DNA of 64,000 bases, taken from assembly GCF_002849615.1 (NCBI RefSeq), contig NZ_PDNV01000001.1:372001-436000 (forward strand), given 5' to 3'. Numbering within the stretch: the first letter of the stretch is position 1; each line of letters begins with the position of its first letter. This stretch comes from Pollutimonas nitritireducens. Its GTDB lineage: Bacteria > Pseudomonadota > Gammaproteobacteria > Burkholderiales > Burkholderiaceae_B. Shown in pieces: positions 17,662 through 26,769 of this stretch. The notes below the pieces were generated by a model. That model searched no databases. It worked only from the letters and a program-made list of their open reading frames with translations, and was not told the origin of the DNA. The translations under genes were made by a program, and so were the position numbers.

Positions 17662-18611
17662 TTGTGTGCCTCGTCGACATTTCTGGCGTGGTTGCGCATT
17701 GCGGCAACGAATTGTGTTGCCGCCGGGGAAAGAGTCTGGTTTCGCCGCGTGATGAGATGTATGGGTTGCAGGTGTATGGGAAGATCGACCGGCAATACCC
17801 GTATGACTCCCAGGCGACCGTAGTGCTCAGCCAGTGACGCCGGCATGACCGCTACCATGTCGGAGATCTCAAGCATGGCCGTGGTTGCGATGGTTGAGGC
17901 AGTTTCCGTGATGTTCAGATGCATGTCGACGCCGGCTTCGTGCAGTGCCGCTTCGAAGCGGACTCGTTGGGGCGCGCCGGCGGGCTGAAGTATCCATTCC
18001 ATGGATATCAACTCGTCGAATGAAACTGTATCGTGCTGGACCAGGGGGTGCGATGCCCGCGCCACCACGACAAGTGCCTCGTTCAGCAATGGGGCGCTCG
18101 AGTAATCGCCTTCGCCGTGACCAGCGGTCAGGCGGCCCAGTACCAGATCCACTTCACCGCGTGCGAGCTGACGTATCATCATATTGCTGGTGTCAACCAG
18201 TATTGAAACTGCTACGTGGGGATGTTGTTGCTTGTAATCCACCAACATCGGGGCAAGCAACTGGGGAATGGCTCCCGGCACGGTTCCGATCCGCAACGCG
18301 CCCTGCAGGCCGGAATGTAAGGCGATGATTTCCTGGTGCATGTAGTCAAAGTCGGTCAACATTCGGCGCGCGTAACGCACAATGACCTCGCCGTAAGGTG
18401 TTGGCGCCATGCCGCGAGCATGGCGCTCGAAGAGCGGAACGCCGAAGGTATCTTCTGCCTGTTGAAGCAATTTGCTGGCGGCGGGTTGGCTAATGTTCAA
18501 CGCGGTGGCCGCGCGTCCCAGGTTGCGTTCGGCGTCGAGCAGGCTCAGCAGTGCAAGCTGACGCGTTCGCAAGCGCAGAAGCAAGGGCGGATATCCCGGC
18601 GGAGTAAGCAT
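17658..18611 (-). CDS. LysR-family transcriptional regulator (GbpR/CbbR-like)
   Basis: A 317-residue LTTR. The winged HTH is at about residues 18-75 (RQLALLSLLDAERNLGRAA and LNISQPAASKLLQQAE), followed by a substrate-binding domain with the typical LRIGTVPGAIPQLL. The GMAPTPYGEV segment resembles the GbpR/PcaQ branch. It is divergent from a Bug receptor gene across 122 bases holding an LTTR-type palindrome, so it most likely controls the 18.7-20.8 kb genes. Its stop is fused by ATGA to the P-loop ATPase. Confidence 0.88.
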   Translation of the reverse strand: MLTPPGYPPLLLRLRTRQLALLSLLDAERNLGRAATALNISQPAASKLLQQAEDTFGVPLFERHARGMAPTPYGEVIVRYARRMLTDFDYMHQEIIALHSGLQGALRIGTVPGAIPQLLAPMLVDYKQQHPHVAVSILVDTSNMMIRQLARGEVDLVLGRLTAGHGEGDYSSAPLLNEALVVVARASHPLVQHDTVSFDELISMEWILQPAGAPQRVRFEAALHEAGVDMHLNITETASTIATTAMLEISDMVAVMPASLAEHYGRLGVIRVLPVDLPIHLQPIHLITRRNQTLSPAATQFVAAMRNHARNVDEAHK

Positions 18612-18622
18612 GAATGAATTAT

Positions 18623-18636
18623 ATACATAGGTGTAT
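18623..18636. promoter_or_regulatory. LysR-type operator candidate
   Basis: ATACA-TAGG-TGTAT is a perfect interrupted palindrome and contains the T-N11-A spacing typical of LTTR sites. It starts 12 bases from the LysR start codon in the divergent promoter, where such regulators bind for autoregulation and for control of the divergent gene. Confidence 0.5.
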
Positions 18637-18733
18637 GTAATCTTGCTTTAATTCTATTGGAGTGGAATGACGGCTTCCTTTAAGCTGTTGCGAGTCCCCG
18701 GTTGTACAGGAGGATTCATAAAGGAGACATCAC

Positions 18734-19714
18734 ATGATCACCCGTTCGCTGCTGCGCGTTTTCCTGCCCTGTGCCCTGGCATTCACCCTGAGCCTGCCTT
18801 CCATTGGCAGCGCGCAGGACTTTCCCAGCAAATCCCTGAGGATATTAGTGGGCGCTTCGCCAGGTGGGGGTACCGACATCCTGGCACGTGTTCTCGCCGA
18901 TAAGTTTTCGGCCGGCCTCAAACAATCTGTTGTAGTGGAAAACCGGCCAGGTGCGTCGAACACCATTGCGGCCGCCCTGACCGCGCATGATCAACCCAAT
19001 GGCCTGACCCTGCTGGTTGCCACCAACACAGGCCAGGCCATTGCTCCACATCTGATCAAGCTCTCTTACGATCCGCGCAAGGACCTTCAACCAGTCGGCC
19101 TTGTCGCCATCATGCCCAATGTGCTGGTTGTTCCGAGCTCCTCGCCGTACCAGAACCTGAAGGAACTTCTGGCAGCAATGAAAGGCAAGCCGGGCGAGCT
19201 CAAATTCGCTTCCTCGGGTGTCGGCAGCACCCAACACGTGGGCGCCGAAGCGTTCAGTCTGGCGACCGGCGTAAAGGCCGTCCACATCCCTTACAAAGGC
19301 AGTGCTCAGGCGCACATGGACATCATTTCGGGACAGGTCGACATGATGTTTGACTCGACATCGTCGGCGATGTCGCAAATTCTTGCCGGCAAGCTTCGCC
19401 CGCTTGCCGTCACGTCTCCCAAGCGGTCGCTGGCCTTGCCGGATGTGCCGACGCTGGCAGAGCAGGGCATTACGGGTGCCGATGTGAATACGTGGTATGG
19501 CCTTTTCGCCACGGGCGGCACGCCTCCAGCCATCATCGGGCGCCTTCATGACGAATTGATCAAGAGCCTGCAAATGCCGGATGTCCAGGCCAGAATCAAG
19601 GGCCTGGGCGGAGAGATCGAACTCATGAGCGTTGAGCAGTTCACCGCCATGAATCGGAATGAATACGACCATTACGGCCAGCTTCTCAAAGCCTCGGGCA
19701 TCAAGTTAGAGTAA
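18734..19714 (+). CDS. Bug-family (TctC-like) tripartite tricarboxylate receptor protein
   Basis: A 326-residue periplasmic solute receptor. A Sec signal peptide occupies about residues 1-28 (hydrophobic, ending GSAQD). The mature part has the Bug signatures VGASPGGGTDILARVLA, VVENRPGAS and the loop HIPYKGSAQA. Such receptors bind small carboxylates; many in Burkholderiales lack linked TctAB membrane partners, as here. A Shine-Dalgarno AAAGGAG precedes the ATG. It lies upstream of a PdxA2-like gene by 55 bases, and both are probably induced by the divergent LysR. Ligand unknown. Confidence 0.9.
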   Translation: MITRSLLRVFLPCALAFTLSLPSIGSAQDFPSKSLRILVGASPGGGTDILARVLADKFSAGLKQSVVVENRPGASNTIAAALTAHDQPNGLTLLVATNTGQAIAPHLIKLSYDPRKDLQPVGLVAIMPNVLVVPSSSPYQNLKELLAAMKGKPGELKFASSGVGSTQHVGAEAFSLATGVKAVHIPYKGSAQAHMDIISGQVDMMFDSTSSAMSQILAGKLRPLAVTSPKRSLALPDVPTLAEQGITGADVNTWYGLFATGGTPPAIIGRLHDELIKSLQMPDVQARIKGLGGEIELMSVEQFTAMNRNEYDHYGQLLKASGIKLE

Positions 19715-19769
19715 AGCGTCGGGGCCGATTACGGCCCATGCGTTTCAATGCAATTCCAAAGGAAAACCC

Positions 19770-20792
19770 ATGAGCATCAAACGTCCTCGTCTCGCCGTCC
19801 TGCTGGGCGACCCTGCCGGCGTCGGTCCTGAAATGGCTGTCAAGCTTCTGGCGCGGGCGCAGAACCGGGCGGTAGCGGATTTGCTGTTGATCACCGACCC
19901 AGTCATGCTTGCCGATGCGCAACGCATTGCCGGTGTTGAACTGGATACCCTGAACGTAACCGACCTCGGTGAAGTCCGATACGAGGCCGGCCGGGTCACA
20001 CTGCTTCACCACGATTGGTTGCAGGGCAAGTCGCCTGCGCTGAGCCAATCCACGTTCGAAGCGGGACGAGCCTCGTTTCTGGCATTGGAAATGGCTCTTG
20101 ACGCCGTCAAGCTGGGCGCAGTCGATGGCATCATCTTTGCGCCGCTGAATAAGCATTCATTGCGACTGGGCGGGCTGACCGAAGAAGACGAGCTGCGTCA
20201 CATACAAGCCCGCTTACAGGTACATGGCTTTGTTTCCGAGTTCAACATCACCGGCGATCTATGGACCTCACGCGTCACATCGCATGTACCAATACGCGAG
20301 GTTGCCGATCTCATCACGCAGGAAGGCATTTGCGAGGCCGTGAAAATCGTCGATGAGGCGTTGCGCCAGGCGGGTATTGGCAAACCGCGCATTGCGGTAT
20401 CTGGACTGAATCCGCACGCCGGTGACGGCGGTTCAATCGGGATGGAGGAGATCGAAGTGATTGCGCCAGCCATCAAGCAGGCTCAGATGCTGGGGCTGGA
20501 CGCCCGCGGCCCGTTCTCGCCTGACACTGTATTCATTGCGGCTCGCCGGGGCGATTTCGATGCCGTCGTCTCAATGTTTCACGATCAGGGGCAGATTGCG
20601 ATGAAACTCATCGGTTTCGATCATGGTGTCACCTTGCACGGCGGCCTGCCGGTGCCAGTGGTGACGTCGGCCAGTGGCAGCGCCTTCGATATCGCAGGAC
20701 AGGGAAAAGCGAATATCGAAGGACTTCAACAAGCGTTCGAGCTTTGCGTCCGGATGGCGTCGCATCATAAATCGCACGCCGCAGCAGTATGA
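19770..20792 (+). CDS. PdxA-family 4-hydroxythreonine-4-phosphate dehydrogenase-like (PdxA2 type)
   Basis: A 340-residue NAD-dependent metal dehydrogenase of the PdxA family: GDPAGVGPEM near the N-terminus, APLNKHSLRLGG, the metal ligand His in TSHVPIREV, and FHDQGQIAMK with VTSASGSAFD near the C-terminus. Genuine PdxA makes vitamin B6, but PdxA2 versions act on D-threonate or D-erythronate 4-phosphate in four-carbon sugar-acid catabolism. The Bug receptor and LysR context favours a catabolic PdxA2. No DUF1537 kinase is next to it, so the pathway is incomplete here. Confidence 0.8.
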   Translation: MSIKRPRLAVLLGDPAGVGPEMAVKLLARAQNRAVADLLLITDPVMLADAQRIAGVELDTLNVTDLGEVRYEAGRVTLLHHDWLQGKSPALSQSTFEAGRASFLALEMALDAVKLGAVDGIIFAPLNKHSLRLGGLTEEDELRHIQARLQVHGFVSEFNITGDLWTSRVTSHVPIREVADLITQEGICEAVKIVDEALRQAGIGKPRIAVSGLNPHAGDGGSIGMEEIEVIAPAIKQAQMLGLDARGPFSPDTVFIAARRGDFDAVVSMFHDQGQIAMKLIGFDHGVTLHGGLPVPVVTSASGSAFDIAGQGKANIEGLQQAFELCVRMASHHKSHAAAV

Positions 20793-20799
20793 AAACGAT

Positions 20800-21066
20800 G
20801 CGTCGTTCGTTGGCAGTCGCGAGCCGCGGTCGATCCGTCCAGCGCGCCGTTGCCGAGTGACGGAATGCTCACAGCTAACCAGGCGACCCTGCCGATCGCG
20901 CGCGTTGCCGTTTGCATAATTGGCATTGGCGCGGAGCCCCTCGGCCCAACGCATACCTGTTGCCACCTGCTCGACAGTGCTGCTGTAGATGCGATATTTT
21001 GCAAAGCTGGGATCGACGATCAGTATGGATGGGTCCCGATAGCGCTGATTGGGTGTGCATCCACGC
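20800..21066 (-). pseudogene. Decayed SMP-30/gluconolactonase gene
   Basis: On the minus strand the frame starting near 21025 reads YRDPSILIVDPSFAKYR, then VEQVATGMRWAEG and NYANGNARDRQGRLVSCEH. These are consecutive blocks of the gluconolactonase family (usual order: VE.LATGFRWAEGP...SDIPN...NYANGNTRD.QGRLV.CEH). Between WAEG and NYANGN about 40 residues are missing, an internal deletion, and after CEHSVTRQ the homology fades. No intact start or metal site remains. It lies downstream of, and antisense to, the PdxA2-like gene. Confidence 0.7.
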
Positions 21067-21330
21067 GATCTTGATGGTATGGCGGTTGCTTCCTGGTGCC
21101 GGGACCTATCAATATTCGAGGACTCCTCATAATTCTGGGTTATGCGGGGTAAAAAGGAAAGCCGGTCAAAGGCCTCAGTTTCTTTTTCAAAATCAGGAGC
21201 TTGTTGCGCCGCCGGAGAAATTTCGGATCAGTTGCCCAACGTGCCGGTTCCAGTTGCGGACAACGCGACATACGCGCATGCTGGCACGTGCAGGCAGCCA
21301 CACGGCATCCATGATTCCGCCTGCGAATGA
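21067..21330. other. Intergenic region upstream of the racemase gene
   Basis: About 260 bases between the gluconolactonase remnant and the racemase gene. No gene, hairpin with T-run or known motif was recognised. It presumably carries the racemase promoter and part of the decayed gene's 5' side. Confidence 0.3.
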
Positions 21331-22104
21331 ATGGAAATTGAAATGCATGCAATGCTAAAGAGTCCCGTCTGGAACCCCGGGGGCAGAATGCTGGGCGTTC
21401 TCGGCGGTATGGGACCATTGGCGGGCGCCTCATTTGCCTACCGCCTTGCCCAGTTGACGCCTGCGCGCACTGATCAGGAGCATATTCCGGTTTTGCTGCG
21501 CAACGACCCGCGCATACCGGATCGCTCCTCGTCAAGATTGAATGGCGGCACAGATCCCTTGCCCGCCATGCTGGAAGGAATGCGGTTTTTAGAGCGGTCT
21601 GGTTCTGATTGCATTGCCATTCCCTGCAATACAGCCCATTTATGGTTCGATTCCCTTCAATCGGAAGTCACCGTGCCTGTGATGCACATCGTGGAGTGTG
21701 TCGTCGAAGATCTGCACCGACAGGGCATCCGAGGTGGCAAAATCGGCATCATGGGTACGCCGGCCACCCTGGAGTTGGGCCTCTATCAGCAATATTTGAT
21801 CCAAGCGGGCTACGATCCGGTAGTCCCCTCGCAGACCGAAATGCAGGCCAGCTGCGTACCGGCCATCAGTGCCGTAAAAGCCAATCGGGTCGACGCGGCG
21901 TTTGCCCCAGCTTCGCACGGGATTGCCGCGCTGGAACGGCGGGGCGCCCAGGCGGTGGTGCTGGGATGCACGGAACTGCCCTTGGCAGTGCCACACCATC
22001 GGCGCGCTGAGTTTGGCCTTGTGTTGACGGATTCGATCGATGCATTGGCGCTTTCCGTGCTGGAACGCTTCTATGCTCCGGAAGCTGTCGTCCTGGCCGT
22101 CTAA
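21331..22104 (+). CDS. Aspartate/glutamate racemase family protein (copy 1)
   Basis: PLP-independent two-cysteine racemase fold. The catalytic cysteines lie in IPCNTAH and LGCTELPL, and the N-terminus has LGVLGGMGPLAGASF. The family interconverts L- and D-aspartate or glutamate, or related substrates. The start is uncertain: 21331, 21343 (GGA seven bases upstream) and 21388 are all possible ATGs. The paralogue at 42221 is similar throughout. The stop overlaps by three to four bases the stop of the convergent N-acyl-D-amino-acid deacylase, and the pairing suggests joint D-amino acid use. Confidence 0.85.
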   Translation: MEIEMHAMLKSPVWNPGGRMLGVLGGMGPLAGASFAYRLAQLTPARTDQEHIPVLLRNDPRIPDRSSSRLNGGTDPLPAMLEGMRFLERSGSDCIAIPCNTAHLWFDSLQSEVTVPVMHIVECVVEDLHRQGIRGGKIGIMGTPATLELGLYQQYLIQAGYDPVVPSQTEMQASCVPAISAVKANRVDAAFAPASHGIAALERRGAQAVVLGCTELPLAVPHHRRAEFGLVLTDSIDALALSVLERFYAPEAVVLAV

Positions 22105-23549
22105 TGTCGATCCAACGACAGGCGGCTCAGGACGCGTCCAGGGCGGTTGCCGCAAACATCGGCGCCTGTCCAGACCTCTTCACCATTCACCCATACACCG
22201 TGTATGCCTTGGCTTGTTTGTATAGGAGCCTCGAAGGTGGCACGGTCGGTGACCAGCGCTTCATTCATCAACACCAGATCGGCAAAATAGCCGGGCCGAA
22301 GCAGACCGCGCTTCTCGAGGCCATAGTTGCTCGCGGCCAAGCCTGTCATCTTATGTATGGCCTGTTCCAGCGTCATGAGTTGCTGTTCGCGTACCATGGC
22401 GCGCAGTACGCGGGTGAATGTGCCCCATTGTCTGGGGTGCGGATGCGAGTCGAACGGCAGGCCGTCGGACCCGACCATGGTCATTGGATGCGCCATGATC
22501 CTGGCCACGTCGTCTTCATGCATGAGAAAGTAGATTGCCCCAGCAGGCATCAGACGGTCCATCGTGCCCTGTTCGTCCAGTCCCAACTCTTGCATGATTT
22601 CGGCAAAGTCGCGGCCTGCCGCTTCAGGGTAGCCTTTGGACCACGTCACCATGGTTCGTTTGGATATCATGACGCGGTCCAGGCGCAGCATGGTCGATGT
22701 CGCGGGATACGGGTGGCAGTCGACGCATACGGCTTGGTGCTTGCCCGCATCCTCGATCAGCTTCAGTGTTTCCTTTGAGCGTCCATGATTCTTGCTGCCT
22801 GCCAATTTATGGTGCGAGAATACGACCATGCTGTCCAGGGCCCGGCCAATCTCAAGCGCTTCTTCCATGGCTGGAACGATATGGTCGGCCTCGTCGCGCA
22901 AATGCGTGGCGTATAGACCCCCTCGTTGTTTCATGGCCGCGCCGACCTGAATGATTTCGCTGGTGGGTGCGTGCGATGCCGGCGGGTAGAACGTGCCGGT
23001 AGACATCCCGAAGGCGCCCGCATCCAGTGCTTCGGCGAGCAGATGCCGCATGGCCTCGATTTCCGATGGTGTCGCTGCGCGTTCTGTGTCGGCCATGCTG
23101 GCAACCCGCAAGGTTGTATGGCCTACCAAAGGAATAACATTCACTGCGGCCGGGGTTTCCCGTAGCTGAGCAATCCATGCGGCGAACGTCCTGAACCGAA
23201 AAAGTTCGGGCGGACCCAGGAGGTCCAGTGGCTGCGGCACAGCGCCGCCCGGAGGCAACGGCGCAAGGCTGATGCCACAGTTGCCGGTGACGACCGTGGT
23301 GACCCCTTGCGAGACCTTCGGCTTCATGTCAGGATGTGCCAGCAAATAGCCGTCGTCGTGAGTGTGGGAGTCGATAAAACCAGGCGTCAGAACCAGGCCG
23401 TCGGCCTTGTTCACGAGGACGCCATCACCCTTGTCGAATTGGCCAATTTCCTGAATTAACCCGCCCGACACGCAGACGTCGGCCCGAAATCGGGGGGCGC
23501 CTGTCCCATCGACCAGGGTGGCGCCTGAAATAATAAAATCTGTTGGCAT
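22101..23549 (-). CDS. N-acyl-D-amino-acid deacylase (D-aminoacylase family)
   Basis: Amidohydrolase of 482 residues that releases D-amino acids from N-acyl derivatives in the cytoplasm. The metal motif HTHDD follows GFID, as usual (GFIDSHTHDD). Further motifs are VVTGNCGISLAP (the family NCG), a later GHTTLR, and SDGLPFDSHPHPR. The start is the ATG at 23549, with AAGG eight bases before it; a GTG at 23555 is too close to that site. The Bug receptor gene lies just upstream on the same strand (13-base gap), so uptake and hydrolysis are probably one operon. Confidence 0.88.
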   Translation of the reverse strand: MPTDFIISGATLVDGTGAPRFRADVCVSGGLIQEIGQFDKGDGVLVNKADGLVLTPGFIDSHTHDDGYLLAHPDMKPKVSQGVTTVVTGNCGISLAPLPPGGAVPQPLDLLGPPELFRFRTFAAWIAQLRETPAAVNVIPLVGHTTLRVASMADTERAATPSEIEAMRHLLAEALDAGAFGMSTGTFYPPASHAPTSEIIQVGAAMKQRGGLYATHLRDEADHIVPAMEEALEIGRALDSMVVFSHHKLAGSKNHGRSKETLKLIEDAGKHQAVCVDCHPYPATSTMLRLDRVMISKRTMVTWSKGYPEAAGRDFAEIMQELGLDEQGTMDRLMPAGAIYFLMHEDDVARIMAHPMTMVGSDGLPFDSHPHPRQWGTFTRVLRAMVREQQLMTLEQAIHKMTGLAASNYGLEKRGLLRPGYFADLVLMNEALVTDRATFEAPIQTSQGIHGVWVNGEEVWTGADVCGNRPGRVLSRLSLDRH

Positions 23550-23562
23550 AGCCACCGCCTTA

Positions 23563-24546
23563 TCAATCTAGTTTGGGAATGCCGGCATCTTCGATGATGG
23601 ATGTCCACTTCTTTGCTTCGCTGGCTATCAGACTCTTGAACTCGTCGGGAGTGCTGTACGAGCCGTCAGCGCCAAAGGTCGCCAGTGAGTTCTTGACGTC
23701 TTCGTCGTTCAAGGCATTCTGCAGCGACTTGTTGAGTTTGGCGATCACTTCCGGGGGCGTGCCGGCGGGCGCAACAATTCCGCCCCAGGACACAGTCTCA
23801 TAACCGGTGACGCCGGCTTCGGCCACTGTGGGTACCTTAGGCAGCAAAGCGAGACGTTTTGAGTTGCTTACGCCCAGCGGGCGTACCTTGCCGGACTGGA
23901 TCAAGGGGATGGCCTCGGAGGAATTTGAGAACATGTAGTCGAGGCGACCACCAACCAGGTCTTGCAGTGCAGCGGGTCCACTGTTGTAGGGGATGAAAAG
24001 GGCATCGATCTTGGCCAGGCTTTTAAACAGTTCGCCTCCCATATGGCCGGTTGTTCCTACGCCGGAGGCGCCGTACGACAGTTTGCCGGGATTTTCTTTT
24101 GCTGCCTTGATGAGGTCGCCGACCGATTGCGCGGGCGACCCGGCAGGTATGATGAGCACGTTGTAGATACTGAACATCTGGCCGACCGGTGCGAGGTCTT
24201 TGTTGACATCGTAAGGCAGCTTGTTGAACAACGCCTGGTTCACCGAAAGGGTATTGATATTGCCATAGCCTATCGTGTAACCATCATTGCGCGCTCTTTT
24301 CAGTTGCACGATGCCGATGTTGCCCGCGGCGCCCGGTTTATTTTCTACAACGATCGACTGGCCCAGGTCTTTTGACATGGCGGTCGCGATAACGCGCGAC
24401 AGCACATCAGGTGACCCACCGGCTGCCGACGGCACGATAAACTTGATCGGTTTTTCGGGGTACATGCTTTCAGCGTGCGAGGCGGAGGCGATTCCGAGTC
24501 CTATGGCGGCGATGGTAATACCCTTGAAGATCGAATTGGTCTGCAT
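23563..24546 (-). CDS. Bug-family (TctC-like) receptor protein, copy 2
   Basis: A 327-residue periplasmic receptor with a signal peptide ending near ASHAES. Bug motifs are VPSAAGGSPDVLSRVIA, VVENKPGAAGNIG and LFIPYNSGPAALQD. It is the first gene of an operon with the N-acyl-D-amino-acid deacylase and diverges from a LysR gene. The context makes an N-acyl amino acid or a similar carboxylate a reasonable ligand guess. Confidence 0.88.
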   Translation of the reverse strand: MQTNSIFKGITIAAIGLGIASASHAESMYPEKPIKFIVPSAAGGSPDVLSRVIATAMSKDLGQSIVVENKPGAAGNIGIVQLKRARNDGYTIGYGNINTLSVNQALFNKLPYDVNKDLAPVGQMFSIYNVLIIPAGSPAQSVGDLIKAAKENPGKLSYGASGVGTTGHMGGELFKSLAKIDALFIPYNSGPAALQDLVGGRLDYMFSNSSEAIPLIQSGKVRPLGVSNSKRLALLPKVPTVAEAGVTGYETVSWGGIVAPAGTPPEVIAKLNKSLQNALNDEDVKNSLATFGADGSYSTPDEFKSLIASEAKKWTSIIEDAGIPKLD

Positions 24547-24600
24547 GTTTAGTCCCTGGTTAACGATGAAAGCGACAAACTATCACTCTATTCGCCCAAC

Positions 24601-24616
24601 ATATTCATGCAAATAT
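24601..24616. promoter_or_regulatory. LysR-type operator candidate between Bug receptor 2 and LysR
   Basis: ATATT-CATGCA-AATAT is an interrupted palindrome in the 98-base divergent promoter. It fits the AT-rich, T-N11-A-like sites that LTTRs use at divergent promoters. Confidence 0.4.
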
Positions 24617-24644
24617 ATGCCTAACCCATAACCTTGATATATTG

Positions 24645-25610
24645 ATGCCCAACTTGCCACCATCGGACTACTCCCTGCCCAGCCTGCGGGACCACCAGCG
24701 CAAGACCGCCCGGGTACCCATGAGCCTGCGACAGATTGAAGTCTTCAGGGCGATTATGGTCACGGGTTCCATCAGCGCCGCGGGGCGCATGCTGCATGTA
24801 TCTCAACCGGCTATTAGCCGCGTATTGGCACTGACGGAAAGCCGTCTTGGCTATTTGCTGTTCGACCGGGTCAAGGCGCGACTCATCGCGACACCGGAAG
24901 CTACGCGCTTGTTTATGGAGGTCGAACAAATCTACGAGGGTATTCAATCGGTCAATGACCTGGCCGTAAGCCTGGGCGAGAAGGGCTCCGGCACTCTCAA
25001 GCTCGTCAGCAGTGCGACATTCGGACGGCGTTTGATTCCCTGCTCCCTGAAACATCTCTACGCCAAAAGCCCGCACGCGAAAGTGAATTTTCGTACGGCC
25101 ACCTTCGACCAGATGGTGGGCCACTTCCTGGCCGGGCGTGCTCATTTGGGTATTTCGCTACAGCCCTCCGACAGTCCCTCGTTGACCTCGATTGCGTTGG
25201 GTACGGCGTCCATCGTGTGCATTGCGCAGAAAGGTCATCCCCTTGGAGACCTGGACATCGTATATCCGGACGACGTGACGCGCTATCCGTGGATCGGCTA
25301 TCCGGCGGATGCGCCAGCCGGGCGGATGCTGAGCGACTTTTTCGGGGAGGTCAGGCATCCACGGAACACCATCGAGGTGCACTCGCCATCAAGCGCCGTT
25401 TCATGTGTGACACATGGACTCGGCATCGCCCTGGTGGATCTATGGAGCTTGCCTGCCGAAATCCTGCCCTATCTGGAAGTAAAGCCGGTTTCGGTCGACG
25501 GCTTGACCATATGGGCCACCTACTCCAATGTCGATCCGCTCCCTTTGCTGGGCCGACGGCTGCTGGATGCTGTCAAAAAAGTCATTGATGAAGAAGTCAT
25601 CAAACTTTGA
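24645..25610 (+). CDS. LysR-family transcriptional regulator
   Basis: A 321-residue LTTR. The HTH is at about residues 27-85 (LRQIEVFRAIMVTGSISAA and MLHVSQPAISRVLAL), followed by a type-2 periplasmic-binding fold beginning near GTLKLVSSATFG. The start is uncertain: ATG 24645 or ATG 24720 (MSLRQIEVF), the latter giving a family-typical N-terminus. It is divergent from the Bug receptor/deacylase operon and is its likely regulator. Confidence 0.86.
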   Translation: MPNLPPSDYSLPSLRDHQRKTARVPMSLRQIEVFRAIMVTGSISAAGRMLHVSQPAISRVLALTESRLGYLLFDRVKARLIATPEATRLFMEVEQIYEGIQSVNDLAVSLGEKGSGTLKLVSSATFGRRLIPCSLKHLYAKSPHAKVNFRTATFDQMVGHFLAGRAHLGISLQPSDSPSLTSIALGTASIVCIAQKGHPLGDLDIVYPDDVTRYPWIGYPADAPAGRMLSDFFGEVRHPRNTIEVHSPSSAVSCVTHGLGIALVDLWSLPAEILPYLEVKPVSVDGLTIWATYSNVDPLPLLGRRLLDAVKKVIDEEVIKL

Positions 25611-25800
25611 TCCCGGGCCATAACCCGGGGCTATCGAAATTTGCGCGGAACAGCTGTAATAAGCGGCCAAGTGCAAGGTGCATAAGGCTTTTTTGGACTT
25701 TAGTCACCTAAGGCCGGGGCGGCGCGTCTGACCGGCGGAAGGTTTACGGCTGGAGCAGTTATAGGCATGCTTGGTGTTTCATTTATAAAAAGGAATTGCC

Positions 25801-26742
25801 ATGGGTGGATCTCACCGTAAAGTCGGCCTGGCCGTCGCTCAGATGGGTCCGGTGAATCTGGCCGACGACCGGGGCAGCGTCGTGAAGCGTCTGATCGAGA
25901 TGTTGCGGGAGGCCCATGGCCGTGACGCCGATTTCGTGGTTTTTCCTGAACTGGCACTGACGACGTTTTTCCCCCGCTACTGGATGTCGATGCAAGAGGC
26001 CGAGGAGCGTTATTTTGAAGCGGCCATGCCCAATAGCCACGTTCAGCCGCTATTCGACGAAGCCAGGCATCTGGGAATCGGATTTTATCTGGGCTATGCC
26101 GAACTGACTCCCGATGGCCAACGCTTCAATGCCTCGATATTGGTCGATAAGTCGGGCACGATTATCGGCAAATACCGCAAGATCCATTTGCCCGGCCATG
26201 ACGATCACAAGCCCGACGCTCCCTTCCAGCACCTGGAGAAGAAATACTTTGATGTCGGAGACGAAACCTTCGGAGTGTGGAATGTCGAAGGCACGAAAAT
26301 GGGCATGTGTTTGTGCAATGATCGGCGCTGGCCCGAGACTTGGCGCGTCATGGCTTTGCAAAGCGCTGAAGTGGTCGTGCTGGGTTACAACACGCCGTCG
26401 CAAAACATTCACTGGCCGGAGCCTGTCCACCTTAGAATGCACCATCACCTTATCGCCCTGCAGGCCAGCGCCTATCAAAATTGCGTTTGGGCGGCAGCGG
26501 CGGCAAAATGCGGTTATGAAGATGGCCACCATATGATAGGCGGTTCGGTCATCGTGGCGCCCACGGGCGAGATTGTTGCGCAGGCTAGCACCGAAGACGA
26601 TGAGGTCATTACCTTCAATGCCGATCTGGCGTTGGCGGAGACATTCAGGAAGAACGTGTTCGATTTCGCCCGCCATCGCCGCCCCGAGCATTACCGGATC
26701 ATCGTGGATCGGGTCGGACCAGGCGAGCCGCTCAAACGCTGA
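25801..26742 (+). CDS. N-carbamoyl-D-amino-acid hydrolase (nitrilase superfamily)
   Basis: A 313-residue C-N hydrolase that would cleave N-carbamoyl-D-amino acids to D-amino acid, CO2 and ammonia. The Glu-Lys-Cys triad is visible: E50 (VVFPE), K127 (KYRKIHLPG) and C172 (MCLCNDRRWPE). K127 and C172 match the numbering of the Agrobacterium D-carbamoylase. The PGHDD and NDRRWPE segments are typical of that branch. A Shine-Dalgarno AAAAGGAA precedes the ATG. No hydantoinase is adjacent, so the physiological substrate could differ. Confidence 0.85.
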   Translation: MGGSHRKVGLAVAQMGPVNLADDRGSVVKRLIEMLREAHGRDADFVVFPELALTTFFPRYWMSMQEAEERYFEAAMPNSHVQPLFDEARHLGIGFYLGYAELTPDGQRFNASILVDKSGTIIGKYRKIHLPGHDDHKPDAPFQHLEKKYFDVGDETFGVWNVEGTKMGMCLCNDRRWPETWRVMALQSAEVVVLGYNTPSQNIHWPEPVHLRMHHHLIALQASAYQNCVWAAAAAKCGYEDGHHMIGGSVIVAPTGEIVAQASTEDDEVITFNADLALAETFRKNVFDFARHRRPEHYRIIVDRVGPGEPLKR

Positions 26743-26769
26743 TCGTCCGACACACCGACAGGGGGAGTC

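Noticed and set aside
21140-21535. Minus-strand frame of 131 codons over the racemase 5' region.
   Set aside because: It is antisense to the conserved racemase and has no recognisable motif.
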